Source: Medicago truncatula (taxonomy: Eukaryota > Streptophyta > Magnoliopsida > Fabales > Fabaceae). Taken from it: a stretch of DNA of 64,000 bases. The DNA lies in the NCBI RefSeq assembly GCF_003473485.1, contig NC_053044.1, positions 49,144,091 to 49,208,090 on the forward strand. The letters are read 5' to 3'. Each line of letters opens with the position of its first letter. The stretch's first letter is position 1. The notes beneath the pieces were generated by a model, which made no database searches, had not been told where the DNA came from, and saw only the letters and a list, made by a program, of their open reading frames with translations. Below, in pieces: positions 1 to 10,551 of this stretch. The position numbers were made by a program, and so were the translations under genes.

Positions 1-540
1 AACTTTTTGTCTCACGCATAAGTTGTCTAAAATACCAAAATCGCATTTCGTCCTCCAAAAATCGTATAAAACAAAAATTATTCAATGCTATAAAAATTTG
101 TCATGTGTTATTCTATCTTATATTGTGTTGTTCTGTCTTGTACTGTTCTATCCAGTACTTAGTGTTTTGTAAATCAAACACACCCATAAATTTTTTTTTG
201 ACAATACATTTACTTATTTTTTTGAGATGTTGAGATTGGGTGATTATTAAACATTAGTTAAAAAATGAGTGCCGTGTCTTTTATGCAAACCATTCTAACT
301 AACTCCTCACCATATAACCAATTCCGGTACTTTGAAGGCAATAAATTGAATAAAGGTGAAAAGTTTTAAAGGGCACTTCTTCTAAAGAGACAGACGGAAC
401 TTGAACTTAAAAACTCTTAAATTTAAGATATGTTTTTTTTTTTACCACTAGAACAAACTTTTTGAGTTAAATCACTATTTTTTTAGGAACGAGCTTCTTA
501 AATTAAAATAAAGATTTTGAAAATCAAATGTTAAAATTAA
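1..540. other. AT-rich intergenic DNA, no gene seen
   Basis: No convincing reading frame, RNA gene or bounded repeat is visible here. A poly-T stretch preceding GACAA near 190-203 resembles the reverse complement of retroposon tails found elsewhere in the window, but no flanking duplication could be found. Confidence 0.6.
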
Positions 541-544
541 TTAA

Positions 545-1255
545 GGGTCTGATTGGTTCGAGAATTAGGAGGGGAGAGGAGGGGAGGGGAGAGGAGGGGA
601 AGGGAGGGGAAGGAAGATATTTGAATTAAAAACGAGTTTAGTTCGCAAGGGGAGGGAAGGGGGAGGGATTTTAAAATTATTTTACCGTTTTACCCTTAAA
701 CTTAATTAAATAAAAGAAACTACTTGGTTTTACGATTTCATAGACCGACGAAAGACAAGCATACATATAAGCTGCTTATTTTATCTCAAACTGACTCATA
801 TATTTTGCACAACAAGACATGAATCGATGAATTAACAGTGAAAAAAAGGAATAACAAGTGATAATAAACTGAATTAAAATAAGATAATAATAATTATAAG
901 ACCGTTGGTAGTAGTAGGAGTGGTTTGTACATGTAACAAATAAGAGTGATAGAAAATATAATAATAAAAGTTGTTAGAAGGAAAATATAACAAAATAATA
1001 ATAAAAATTGTTACAACAATAAGATAACCTAATAATAAGATTGTTACAAAGATCATTTAATCTAATAATAATAATAAAAGTTTGTTACAAGGTTAATATT
1101 GAGATTTGAAATTAATTTAAGGATAATTATGACAATGCAATAAAATTTTAAAGAGATTTGATCCCCTTCCCTTCGCTTCTAAAAATTGAACCAATTACTT
1201 CAAATTAAAAATCTTTCTTTCCCTCCCTTTAAAACTCTAGAACCAACGGACTTTA
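545..1255. mobile_element. Putative non-autonomous inverted-repeat element (GGGGAGG-rich ends)
   Basis: The left end has a motif TCTGATTGGTTCGAGAATT followed by purine-rich GGGGAGG runs (about 546-670). The right end carries the complementary theme: CCCCTTCCCTTCGCTTCTA near 1162 and a GAACCAACGGACTTT end near 1240. The middle is AT-rich and non-coding. The inverted arrangement supports a MITE-like element of about 0.7 kb. Exact ends and a target-site duplication were not resolved. Confidence 0.4.
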
Positions 1256-1764
1256 AAATATATAAGTCTGCATAAATGAAAGGAGGAGCGAGTGGGATGC
1301 CTAATGTGTTTAAAAAGACATGACTGAAGCAAAATAAGATTTTATCGTACAAGTAGGTATGTCGGTAAAATATGAACACTTGTGTATCATAAAAATGTTG
1401 TGGTGGATGATTGTAGAAATCATACATGAGATAAGATTATGAATGATAGCAATAGAGTAGGAATGTCACCAATGCAAAATTATTGTATTCGACTTACGTG
1501 GTTTAGAAATTTGTGGATGACACATGCTTATTATGTATGTAGAGAGGAGAGTAGTCTGATTGCTACATGTGGATACAAATTAAACAAAACATAGAGAAAC
1601 TATTAAAAATACTCTTTAAAAGGCCAATGATTAGGATAAATTAGTGATTTAAAAGAGTTAATTAAATGTAGTACTACTACTATTAAAGAAATTCATCCCT
1701 CTTCATTTGGCAGACTTGGTTTCTTTTGATTTTGATTGTCCATACATAGAATACCTGATTCAAA

Positions 1765-2665
1765 AGATTTAGCTGATGACCGATAGCTGATAGCTTATAG
1801 CTGATGGCTTATAGCTGATAAACTATTTGAAGTGATTGGTAAAATTAACGGTTCAATTAGCTGATAGATGTAAAATTACATAAAATGACATTTTTAATTC
1901 ATAATAAAGTTTATATCAATTAATGTTTAAAGTATTTAAAAATTAAAAATTGTTAATTTAATATTATTATTAAATTAATTTGGACTAATTAAGTTTTTAG
2001 TCCCTATAAATATTCACAGTTTTGTTTTTAGTCCCTACAAAATAAAATCACACTTTTTAGTCCCTATAAAATTTTATATTAGCATTTTTAGTCCCAATAA
2101 ATTTTTCCATCAGCACTTTTAGTCCCTGTAAAAAATTTTCATCAACAGTTTTGGTCCCTAAAATGCTTGAGGAAAATGTCACAGGGACTAAAAAGTGTGA
2201 TTTTATTTTGTAGGGACTAAAAACAAAACTGTGAATATTTAAAGGGACTAAAAACTTAATTAACCCAATTAATTTTTAAACTTCCTAAAAAAAAAGGATC
2301 TTAATAAAGATTGGTATAAAATGCTATTTCATTCACACAAAAAAATAGCATTCATGTCTAAAACATATGTATTTTAATTTATAGCAATAATAAATGATTA
2401 AGTGTAAAAAATGGAATTTAGTTAGAATAATAAGGGTAAAATTGGAATTAAAAGTGAGAAGCTATAAGCTATAAGCTCAAACGCTACTTGGAATAGCTTC
2501 TGAAAAATAGCTTATAAGTTCGTGAAATAAGCTATAAGTTCGTGAAATAAACTATAAGCTCATGGTGAAAAAGTGTTACCAAATAAAGTTTTTTTTGTCA
2601 AACGAACTTATAAGCTATAAGCTAAGAACTATAAACTCTTTTTTAGGTGTTACCAAAGAGACCCA
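1765..2665. mobile_element. AGCTTATAGC-type inverted-repeat element, interrupted by a second element
   Basis: The left part (about 1769-1870) repeats the words AGCTGATAGCTTATAGCTGA and ends in GTGATTGGTAAAATTA. The right part (about 2458-2660) carries the reverse theme, AAGCTATAAGCTATAAGCTC, ending in GTTACCAAAGAGACCC. This is the pattern of a common plant MITE-like repeat with self-complementary ends. A second palindromic element (1986-2263) sits inside it, so insertion order is outer first, inner later. Confidence 0.55.
1986..2263. mobile_element. Long inverted-repeat MITE, copy 1 (TTTTTAGTCCCT family)
   Basis: Left arm, about 1990-2060, reads AAGTTTTTAGTCCC, then a GTGTGA/TCACAC block. 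The right arm, about 2180-2262, is its near-perfect reverse complement, including GGGACTAAAAACTTAATTA. The arms are roughly 70 bp, with further TTTTTAGTCCC repeats in the loop. A transcript would fold into a long hairpin. A second copy lies at 62815-63092. No target-site duplication was resolved with confidence. Confidence 0.8.
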
Positions 2666-2719
2666 TATTAACCTTCATAATCTTTCATATTTTCCGTAAA
2701 TTGAAACCTTTTATATTCG

Positions 2720-2776
2720 GATTTAGTGCATGTTTGAGAGCAAAAAAAAAGTAGAAGAAAGATTCAGTGCATGTTT
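2720..2776 (+). mobile_element. Micro-insertion with A-run, 16-bp flanking duplication
   Basis: GATTTAGTGCATGTTT (2720-2735) recurs as GATTCAGTGCATGTTT (2761-2776), one mismatch. Between them lie 25 bp containing nine A residues. It fits a severely 5'-truncated retroposition product, although a short tandem duplication with filler DNA is an alternative. Confidence 0.5.
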
Positions 2777-2827
2777 ATAATAACGCAAATTGATCATCAA
2801 TCAATACGCTGATTTCTTGGTCAATGA

Positions 2828-3000
2828 TATCTTGACAACCATTTTGTGACAATTTAGGTGACAACTTTATCTCTCATAGTCACATTAATTTTTTATTTTC
2901 TCTCTATTACTTTGTTTTCCGTGTCACTATCTACTTTCTTTTGTAAATTAATGGTTGTCACAAAAATTATCACTCAAATGGTTGTTCAAATAACACATCC
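2828..3000 (+). mobile_element. Short MITE-like repeat, family of five copies (copy 1)
   Basis: The ends are built from GACAACCATTTTGTGACAA on the left and AATGGTTGTTCAAATAACAC on the right. The centre carries TCTCTCATAGTCACATT, CTCTCTATTACTTTG and TTTGTAAATTAATGGTTG. The same ordered words recur at about 20424-20600 (reverse), 31905-32015, 62220-62375 and 63712-63890, defining a dispersed family of about 170 bp. No coding capacity. Confidence 0.65.
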
Positions 3001-3489
3001 CATAAAAAAAATCCTAATAGTAGATCTCTTGTCTAAGAAATTGTATATTGATTGAATGATTCCTCACTATTAACTTTTCTTTTCTTCACCTTATAGTAAA
3101 AAGAAACTTAGGAATAAATATTAGTAAAAAATTATTAAAAGAATAAGATTCCACATTAACAAATAATCTCCATCATTATCATAAAAATTAAAAAAAAAAA
3201 TAAAAACTCCTATATCTATCAACATGTTTGAAATAAAACTCGCTTACTTACCCGCGTTAATTAACATAATATAGAAATCGCGGGGAAATAGATAATGAAT
3301 AGACCTATCAATTCACTTAAAAATATCAATATCAACGACCTCATATTTTTCTTTGATTAAAAATTAATATAAATAAATAAGACGTGTTCAAGTCGGAGTG
3401 AGATTATGATGGCTTTGAGTGTTTGACCCTGTTTTATGCCAACCAAAATAAAATAAATTAAATTAATCACCAATACTTTCTCAGCACAC

Positions 3490-3526
3490 ACAAACCACAC
3501 CTGTAACAAAAAAAACAAACCACACC
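3490..3526 (+). mobile_element. Micro-insertion TGTAAC(A)n with 12-bp target duplication
   Basis: ACAAACCACACC occurs at 3490-3501 and again at 3515-3526. The 13 bp between them are TGTAAC plus seven A. TGTAACC followed by A's is the 3' end of the LINE copy at 53978-54447, so this looks like a nearly empty LINE insertion. It lies just upstream of a TATA-like CTTTAAATAC and about 80 bp before the ATG of the ANTH gene. Confidence 0.65.
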
Positions 3527-3593
3527 CTTTAAATACATTCTCCTAAGCTATATCCTCATTTGTAACATTCTTCTTCTTCTTCTTGTTCATGCG

Positions 3594-4607
3594 ATGGCCC
3601 AACAAAAAAGGCTAAGAACACTCACAAACACTCTCAAAGACAAAGCTTCATTAATCGTCGCATCACTCTCCATCAAACGCAATATCTCCACCGTTCAAAT
3701 CAACATCCTCCGTGCCACAACCCACAACCTCTCCTCTCCACCGTCTGAGTCACAAATCTCCGCCGTTCTCTCCATCACCAACACCTCTCACATACTCCCA
3801 CGCACCTGCATCATCTCCCTCATGGACCGTCTTCACGGAACAAAAAGCGCTACAGTTGCAATGAAATGTTTATTCACTCTTCATAACATCACTGTTCAAG
3901 GATCATTCACTCTTAAAGATCAACTTTCTTGTTATCCTTCTTATGGTGGTCATAATTTTCTTAACCTTTCAACTTTTCGTGATGATTTGGATTTTGAATC
4001 CTTGCAGCTTAGTTCTTGGGTTCGTTGGTATGCTGCTGTTCTTGAACAACTTTTAACTGTTTCAAGAATTTTAGGTTATTATCTAAATTCTAATAACAAT
4101 TTGTCAAAAAAAGATTCTTTGATTTTGAACGCATCGAATGCTGATTTGTTGTATAAACTAGAATGTTTGGTTGTTTTCGTCGAGCAAATTAGTGGTGTAC
4201 CGGAATCTTTGGAACTTCAGAAGACTGAGCTGGTTTATGAAATTGTGAGAATGATTGGTGAAGATTATAGAAACGTGCAAGGTGAGATTTTGTTGAGATT
4301 GGAGGAACTTGGTAAGAGAATGGAGGATTTGGATATTGGTGAGTTGAATGAGTTATTGAACTATTTGAAGAGATTGGAAGAAAGCAAAGAAAATTTGGTG
4401 CTTTTGTTTGTGAATAGAAGAAAAAATAATAGGTTTTGGGAAATGATAAAAGAGATAAAGATTAGAGGGTTGGAGAAGAAAGAAGAGATTGAAGGGAATT
4501 GGCTTATGGTGGTGGTGAATAGTAATACGGTGGCGGCTGAGTTGACTCGGTCGACGAACCCGTTTCTTGAACCAGGACAATATTTTTCGGTCCCACAGCA
4601 ACGGTAA
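3594..4607 (+). CDS. ANTH-domain putative clathrin assembly protein (PICALM/CAP family)
   Basis: Single-exon gene of 337 aa, starting at the first ATG after a TATA-like CTTTAAATAC. The N-terminal part resembles the ANTH fold of plant AP180/CALM-like adaptors: a helix with INILRATTHN (about residues 37-46), a short basic stretch near residues 13-28, and a following helical solenoid with MKCLFTLHNI. ANTH proteins bind phosphoinositides and clathrin at the plasma membrane or trans-Golgi and promote vesicle coat assembly. Residues 250-310 are highly charged and likely helical. The C-terminus carries an NPF motif at 322-324, known as an EH-domain ligand in endocytic proteins. The length and lack of introns fit the small Arabidopsis At4g40080-like subgroup. 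I see no frameshift. The neighbours are repeats, so context adds nothing. Confidence 0.85.
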   Translation: MAQQKRLRTLTNTLKDKASLIVASLSIKRNISTVQINILRATTHNLSSPPSESQISAVLSITNTSHILPRTCIISLMDRLHGTKSATVAMKCLFTLHNITVQGSFTLKDQLSCYPSYGGHNFLNLSTFRDDLDFESLQLSSWVRWYAAVLEQLLTVSRILGYYLNSNNNLSKKDSLILNASNADLLYKLECLVVFVEQISGVPESLELQKTELVYEIVRMIGEDYRNVQGEILLRLEELGKRMEDLDIGELNELLNYLKRLEESKENLVLLFVNRRKNNRFWEMIKEIKIRGLEKKEEIEGNWLMVVVNSNTVAAELTRSTNPFLEPGQYFSVPQQR

Positions 4608-4940
4608 GATGACATATGGCAACGGTCATTTTGCTTTTTGTCTGCAAAAAAAAAAATCAACAAAGTTGAGTTGGCCATTATTTTTTTTTTTATTTTTTAT
4701 TTTATTTTTATACTTTCGTATTCTTTTTTAATATTTTTTCACTTTTTTTTCTGGAATCTGTACCTTCCAGTTGGAGGTGCACCTTTTTGTTGATATTTTT
4801 GGAGTGGGGTTTCATGTCTGCTGTTGTGTGCATAATTAAAGTAGAAAACAGAGATTTGATTGGCAAAATCAAAAAAGAAAAAAGAGATTTATAAGAGTTT
4901 TGACTTTTGTATACTATGTTGTCCTATACCAGTACCTTAA
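4608..4940. other. 3' flank of the ANTH gene, T-rich, no gene
   Basis: The stretch holds long T runs (4680-4750), probably 3' untranslated and intergenic DNA. At 4841-4890 AGAAAACAGAGATTT is followed after about 18 bp by AGAAAAAAGAGATTT, a weak candidate for another small duplicated-site insertion. No gene is seen. Confidence 0.5.
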
Positions 4941-4943
4941 CTG

Positions 4944-6203
4944 TGGCATTTAGTATACACAAGTTAATGAATTTGTGTATCATACACAAATATGATTTTT
5001 ACCATTGATATAATATTAAACAATTCAATGGTCAAGATTGAAGAAAGAGTACCTCTTTAGTGAGTTTCTTGTTATATTAAAGGTATTTGCAAAAAGGGTG
5101 TCCAACAAAAAATAAATTGTATTTCATGAATTAACGAAAAATAAATTATGAAAACTTAAATCTCTAATAATCTTCATCATCATCTCCCATGTTTAATTCA
5201 ACCCAAGCTAAATAAACTCATACCCAGAACTTAAAAATCCCAACAGATGAATTGATTTTGGTTTCGACACTCAAATCCAACTTAAAAAATTGATAAATGC
5301 AAATTAAAATCTCTCTTGATTAAGCAAATCAGACATATACCATTTGTTATATCAGTTATTCTCTTTGAAAACATATCTTGATTGTTATTAGCATTTTCAG
5401 AGAACTTTAAGACAACAACTTTATGGAAATTAGCTGAGGATAACGGGTTGGTTATGAAAGTTCCATAATACCCAGACGAGGAAGTATTATTACACAAATA
5501 TTATGTGCAAAATTTGCCTTTATTCGATCTTAGATTCCATCATAATAACATAAGAGATTTTTTTCTTCAAACATTTGGGAACTAGGGATTTTTTTTCTGG
5601 TTTTTATTTTTTGGTTAATTTTTCTGGTTTTTCTTTTTTTTTTTTTTTTGGTATAATTTTTCTGGTTTTTCTATTACCACTAGATCTAGAAGTATTACAG
5701 TACTAATTTTCTTTAAAAAAAATTGGGAAAAATAGGAAGAGTGAAATTGTTATGTTTTTCTTAATGGATTTTTTTTCTTTAAAAAATCGTGGAGCAAAGG
5801 ATGAAGGGACATTGTTCTGATTTTCTTTTTAACACTAAACTCATATGATTCTTAGAAAGATGGAGACTGTTCTTGTAATCCTAATTTATGTGTCTTAAGG
5901 ATGATGGACATGAATTTGTTACAATTTGGAATCATGAAACTTGCAGTTCCTTACGAAGAATGAAGGGAATACTTTTGGTTCATGGTCAAAAAAAATTGGT
6001 AAAGGTGAATAATCTCGAAACACATGATGAATATTTGGACAATTTACATTATTTAAATTTGTTGGGGCCAGCCTATAATGTAATTAAATGTATGTAAGGG
6101 GTCAAATATGCATTGTATATATTACCGACAGACTGCCTATTGGAGGTAAAAACAACTTTTTGTATGATACACAAATTCATTCACTTGTGTAGGCTAAATG
6201 TCA
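4944..6203. mobile_element. TIR element of about 1.26 kb, non-coding
   Basis: The left end, about 4944-4990, contains GCATTTAGTATACACAAG then GAATTTGTGTATCATAC. The right end, about 6152-6200, contains the reverse complement order GTATGATACACAAATTC then CTTGTGTAGGCTAAATGTC. The inverted repeat is about 48 bp with few mismatches. The interior shows only short frames without family resemblance. It fits a non-autonomous DNA transposon; the superfamily is undetermined because no target-site duplication is evident. Confidence 0.65.
5616..5672 (-). mobile_element. Micro-insertion TACC(A)n on minus strand, 19-bp target duplication
   Basis: TAATTTTTCTGGTTTTTCT at 5616-5634 is repeated exactly at 5654-5672. 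The 19 bp between are a T run then GGTA, i.e. TACC plus an A tail on the minus strand, matching the GTAACC(A)n tail of LINEs in this window. It sits inside the 4944-6203 element, so it is younger. The low complexity of the duplicated word lowers certainty. Confidence 0.5.
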
Positions 6204-6654
6204 CCGTGTATCTAATATATACATCTAAAACCGATCAAACATGGATATTTGTCACTTGAATAAAAAAATGAATTTTAACCAAATCAATGTACATATAATC
6301 AATGTAGTGCATACAAGAAGCTTTCTGATATGGCACGAAACTATTATCATTTATAGCGGAACAAATTTTCCAGTGACATTTCATAGTAGACTTAATAGGA
6401 GTGTCGATGGAAAAGTGGTGAAAAGGAATGTTGTTCAGTTGTTCTCTTTGTGACGCCAAGTCTAGCTGTAACTGAACTTGTGAAAATTTAGGGGATGGGG
6501 GGCACGAGTTTGTTAGTGATCATATCAACGATCATGATTTATTGAGTTGTGCTCTTGAGCGGTAAGGAGCACATGAACTCTTATGTCCGACCTCAAGTAA
6601 CAAGGGTTATTGTGTGACCATGCCAGTGACGTGGGATGAGGCCCTGACCATAAC
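6204..6654. other. Intergenic DNA, no gene supported
   Basis: Only short overlapping frames on both strands occur, without family resemblance or plausible splice structure. I see nothing that supports a gene. Confidence 0.5.
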
Positions 6655-6925
6655 AAGTTTTATAATCAGAAATGATAAATGAACACACAAATACAGACAC
6701 AAATACGATACCAATGACATTTCGTAATTCCCATTAAAACACAAGGGCAAAATAGGTTTTCCAACTGAATAGTTCCCTCTCTCCAGTCCACTTTCTAGAT
6801 CTCTATTGTCCGTCCATGTCTCCCCTTCGTCGCATCATCGTCACTATCATCCTCCCCTCCGCAAACCTCAAATAATCGCAACCCCATCATCTCCCTCAGC
6901 CGGCCGCACACCGACAACTACCGTC

Positions 6926-6961
<36 letters not shown>

Positions 6962-6970
6962 CGACCGTCG

Positions 6971-7008
<38 letters not shown>

Positions 7009-7325
7009 GCCGCTGCTCTTTTATGATTCAAGATTTACGATTTTTGGGTTCGTCGGCCGCTGCGGTTTTTGGGTTCAAGATTTGTGCCGGGGAGGAGAAC
7101 GACGGTGATGTCAGTTGCCGGAAAGGAAAACGGTGATGGTGTGAGAGATGAGTGAGAAACGAAAATGGAAGGAAGAAGAGAAGAGAGAAGAGAGAAGAGA
7201 GAGTGAAAAGGAGATGTAAAAGAAAGAAGTAAAAATATTGTATATTGATACGTGGTGTCTGTATTGTGTTAGCATTTGTGTGTCCCATTTGTGTGTCCCG
7301 TTATCACGGCTGTTTTATAATAATG
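6655..7325. mobile_element. Putative non-autonomous element with CpG-rich core and two (CT)n tracts
   Basis: The base composition differs sharply from the surroundings: CGGCCGC, CCGACCGTCG and GTCGGCCGCTGC motifs cluster at 6830-7130, with (CT)n tracts at about 6930-6958 and 6976-7003 and GA-rich repeats at 7175-7220. The outer parts are loosely inverted: ACACACAAATACAGACACAAA near 6683 against TTTGTGTGTCCCATTTGTGT near 7275, and TTTATAATC against GATTTATAAT-like ends. No target-site duplication was proved. Confidence 0.35.
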
Positions 7326-7740
7326 CCCTAAAATCCCCACTGTTTGACCGGATTTATAATAGACAACCCCTAAAGAATAATGTCCTAAAACTATACTTGT
7401 GTATTTATCCAGTGTTGCCTGAGTTAGACATATTCAAGAAGATAAAAAAATTATATGTATGATATCCACAAATAAAATTTATCACGGATTGGTATAAAAT
7501 AAATATCTTAATAAATACACACAAATATAATAAAATATACCATATTATAAATACTCGTAAATTTATAGATGCACATACATGTAAAATTAATTGGATTTAG
7601 TAAAAATATCAACACATATATAATAAAATTAACTTTTAGGAATTTGTGTTATTTCTGTTGAGATATTTTTGTTACATAAAATATTAGGAATTCAATGAAA
7701 AAAGTTAAATAAAATATTTAATAGATAAGATCAAAAATTT

Positions 7741-7841
7741 GTTGAGATATTTATGTCAAATCAAATATGATTTTAAAAGATAGAAAAATAATAAAAATAT
7801 TACGAATATACGTGGAAGTGACACGTGGCATAAAAAACCTT

Positions 7842-7904
<63 letters not shown>

Positions 7905-8085
7905 TATTGATAGATTGATGAGTTATAGTTGAAGGGTATCGTATGTAATTTGTTGAGATATTTATGTCAAATCAAATATTGGTTTTAAAAAATAGAAAAA
8001 TAATAAAAATATTGCGAATGAACGTGAAAGTGACACGTGGCATAAAAAACCTTACTTTATATATATACTATTGATTGATTGGAAA
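7741..8085 (+). repeat. Direct tandem duplication (about 211-bp period) with (TA)n expansion
   Basis: GTTGAGATATTTATGTCAAA starts at 7741 and again at 7952. Both units continue through AGAAAAATAATAAAAATATT and a GTGACACGTGGCATAAAAAA block to a TA-rich end. The first unit has a long (TA)n tract at 7845-7903, the second only a few TA. Each unit contains an ACACGTGGCA word, a G-box-like core. No gene is associated. Confidence 0.85.
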
Positions 8086-8601
8086 AAAATAGAACCGTAA
8101 AAAAAGTTTATAAACTATCCTCAATTCATTAAATTTGTTTCTTACTTTTCACCTAAAAAAATTGGTTTCAAGCTTACTTTTTTCTAGAAAAAAAAAAAGT
8201 TTCTTACTTACTATTCAATTTAGGGAGTAATGATATCTCAAACTACTTTGATAAATTAAAAACAGTCATAAATTATTTCTTATATTTTCATAATTTAGGA
8301 TTAAATGATAGTTGAGAGATGGAACTAAAATTTATGTTTATTTTATCAAATGAGGTAGATTTTTTTTAGTCAACATAAAAAGCCTTCCAAAACTTTAATA
8401 CCTCTACTTAAATTACAAGCTTGTTACAAAGATTGGCCTTTTTATTTATCTGTTGACTCGAATAAGATTGACTGTTATAGGACATGATCAACGGATATAT
8501 ATTATTTGATTCCTTTTTTTAAAAAAAGATACATATTATTGATTGATTATCATATTTTAATAATTCATTAGGATCTTGCTCAAAAACGAAAAAGGAAATA
8601 T

Positions 8602-8633
8602 TCAATAGGATCCCCTAAAAAAATCAATAGGAT
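8602..8633 (+). mobile_element. Micro-insertion CCCCT(A)n with 10-bp flanking duplication
   Basis: TCAATAGGAT at 8602-8611 recurs at 8624-8633, separated by 12 bp reading CCCCT plus seven A. Confidence 0.5.
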
Positions 8634-8933
8634 TTGGTTCGGTTTGGTTCGGTTTTGAAGCTAAAATCATCCGAACCGTAAGATCAAACAACATGCAGTT
8701 TGAGATTTGGTTTTGTTCGATTGACTTTTAAAATAAAATTTGAATCAAACAAGACCAATGTGGTTTGGGTTGGATCAACTGGTGTGGATTTTTTTCAATA
8801 TTAAAATCAAGTTAAGAGACTAAAACACAAGATATTTCCAACAATGTTTTAAATTTTAGCTATTCTTTTGGTTGGCTTTAAGATGTTGATATTGTTGATA
8901 AGGAGGCGACCTTCGATCATAAGGATTTTGTTG

Positions 8934-9088
8934 ATAAGAAGGTGACTTTTTTTTTTTTTAAGAAGTTAAATTAGCCCACTTAAATTGGCACACGAGAGAA
9001 TCGAATCTCAAACTTTAAGGAGGAGCACACTCTCAAGTCCCAAATCAATACCAATAGGCCAACACAAGTGAGTTCATAATAAGGTGAC
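8934..9088 (-). mobile_element. tRNA-derived SINE, minus strand, with 13-bp target duplication
   Basis: On the minus strand the element starts near 9075 and ends in a poly-A tail (the T run at 8947-8959). It contains a tRNA A-box-like TGTTGGCCTATTGG and a B-box-like GAGATTCGATTCTC, i.e. an RNA polymerase III internal promoter. The flanks ATAAGAAGGTGAC (8934-8946) and ATAATAAGGTGAC (9076-9088) differ at one base. It differs in sequence from the SINE family at 10413 and 22544. Confidence 0.75.
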
Positions 9089-9870
9089 ATGTTGAGGAAG
9101 ATATTCAATTATATTATTCAGAAAACATATGATAGGTTCGAATGGAAGTTTATCATGGAGCCATTAGAACAATTGCACTTGCCTATTAATAAGAGAATGT
9201 AATATTGAGTTGTATTTCCTCTACCTCAATGAACATCAATTTAATTGTTCTAAAACTAACTATTTTCGATCTTCAAGAGGGGTAAAACAAGGAGATTCCA
9301 TACCTCGTTATCTCTTTGTGTTTAATTAGCTTGGAAAGTTAGAGTCATAAAATTCAAGACTTAATCGACCAAGGCAAGTGGCGCTCCTTGAAATTTAAAT
9401 GTAACAAACCTAGTCGCTATCATGTATCTTCTCCAGGTGATATAGTTTTAGTTTGTCTGCAAAAATCCAAAGTATTTTTCTACAACAATACTAGTTATGT
9501 CGAAGCATATAATTTTGAGTCAATCTTTTGGCATAGATCAAACTAATGACTTGAGAATCTATCTAGGAGTTCCTTTCCTCCATCAAAGGATCACAAAGAA
9601 TGAAAGAATACTAACTCTAACATGCTTAATAAAATGAGGAAGAATCTTTCATCATGAAAAGCAAGTACTATGTTGATCGCTGAGAATTACTTTGACCTAA
9701 TCCTCACTTGGTAGTATTCCACTATATATTATGAAAAATGGTTCATCTGCCAGTGTTAGTGTGTGAAGAGGCTGAAGGAATTTGTAGAAACTTCATATGG
9801 GGCAACACTAGTAAACATATAAAATGTCACACAATTTCTTAGGAAACTATATGTAAACATGGAGTTCACT
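9089..9870 (+). pseudogene. Decayed L1-type LINE reverse transcriptase fragment
   Basis: Translation in shifting frames gives reverse-transcriptase words: KTYDRFEWKF near 9125, SRGVKQGDSIPRYLFVF near 9278, LIDQGKWRSLKFKCNKPS near 9370, and ICRNFIWGN near 9780. These are the positions of the AYDR, RGxRQGDPLSP and thumb motifs of plant non-LTR retrotransposons. The catalytic aspartate pair region (about 9440) is degraded, and stops and frameshifts are frequent. It is an old dead fragment; ends were not resolved. Confidence 0.75.
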
Positions 9871-10237
9871 CCACTTCTTTCAACTTAGATGTGTTGAATT
9901 TTTCTTGTCTTTCATTAGACATTTTCACATGTAATGGCTCCCCTGGCGTTTCATCAACTTCATTATTAGCAAGAAAAAAAAGTATTTAATTAATGATACG
10001 GTTGTTCAAATCTAAACCGATCTAAAATAAAACCGTAAATCGATCCAAAAAAATAAAAAATCATGAAAAATCGAATATTTTTTTATGTTGTTTTGTAAAA
10101 GCTATTAGGATTGGATTGAATTTCGAATCACTTTTTCAAAATTGAACCAAACTGAACATAACAACAAAAATAATTTTTAAAACTTATTTATCATTTTATT
10201 AATATTATATATTGCATGTTGTATATATTGCAGTAAC

Positions 10238-10284
10238 TTAATCTATAAATTTTTTTTTTTTAGAGGAAATTTATTTAATCTATA
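10238..10284 (-). mobile_element. Micro-insertion with T-run, 10-bp flanking duplication
   Basis: TTAATCTATA at 10238-10247 recurs at 10275-10284. The bases between are a T run followed by AGAGGAAAT, i.e. an A-tailed stub on the minus strand. The duplicated word is AT-rich and short, so chance is possible. Confidence 0.4.
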
Positions 10285-10412
10285 CTATTACTACTTCATA
10301 TGTTTAAAATATAATCGATTATTTTCATTTTGTAAAGTTAATTTTTTAATATATTTATGTTATATTTTGCATCAAACATATTATTTTACCATGTATGTGT
10401 AATTAATATTAT

Positions 10413-10551
10413 CCCCGTGAGCTTAGCTCAGTTGGTAGGGATATTGCATATTATATGCAGGAGCCGGGGTTCGAACCCCGGATACTCCACTTCTCCACAA
10501 TTAAATTGTGTGAGCTCTAGCCACTAGGCTACTTGACAAAAAAAAAAAAAA
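10413..10551 (+). mobile_element. tRNA-derived SINE (family of 22544) with poly-A tail
   Basis: The element starts CCCGTGAGCTTAGCTCAGTT, carrying a perfect tRNA A box (TAGCTCAGTTGGT). The B box GGTTCGAACCCC follows at about 10468-10479, and the 3' part runs CCACTTCTCCACAATT, then CTAGCCACTAGGCTACTTGAC and an A tail. It resembles a tRNA 5' half but cannot fold as a complete tRNA with an anticodon arm, and has the unrelated 3' body plus tail of a SINE. A target-site duplication was not clear because the right flank is itself altered by the next feature. Confidence 0.85.

Noticed and set aside
6806-7108. 100-codon frame rich in Ser/Leu
   Set aside because: Driven by the two (CT)n tracts; no domain, and the opposite strand is equally open.
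10413-10485. tRNA gene (TAGCTCAGTTGGT A box and GGTTCGAACCCC B box)
   Set aside because: No complete cloverleaf with anticodon arm and matching acceptor stem; the sequence continues into a SINE body with poly-A tail, and a sister copy at 22544 has the same structure with target duplications.
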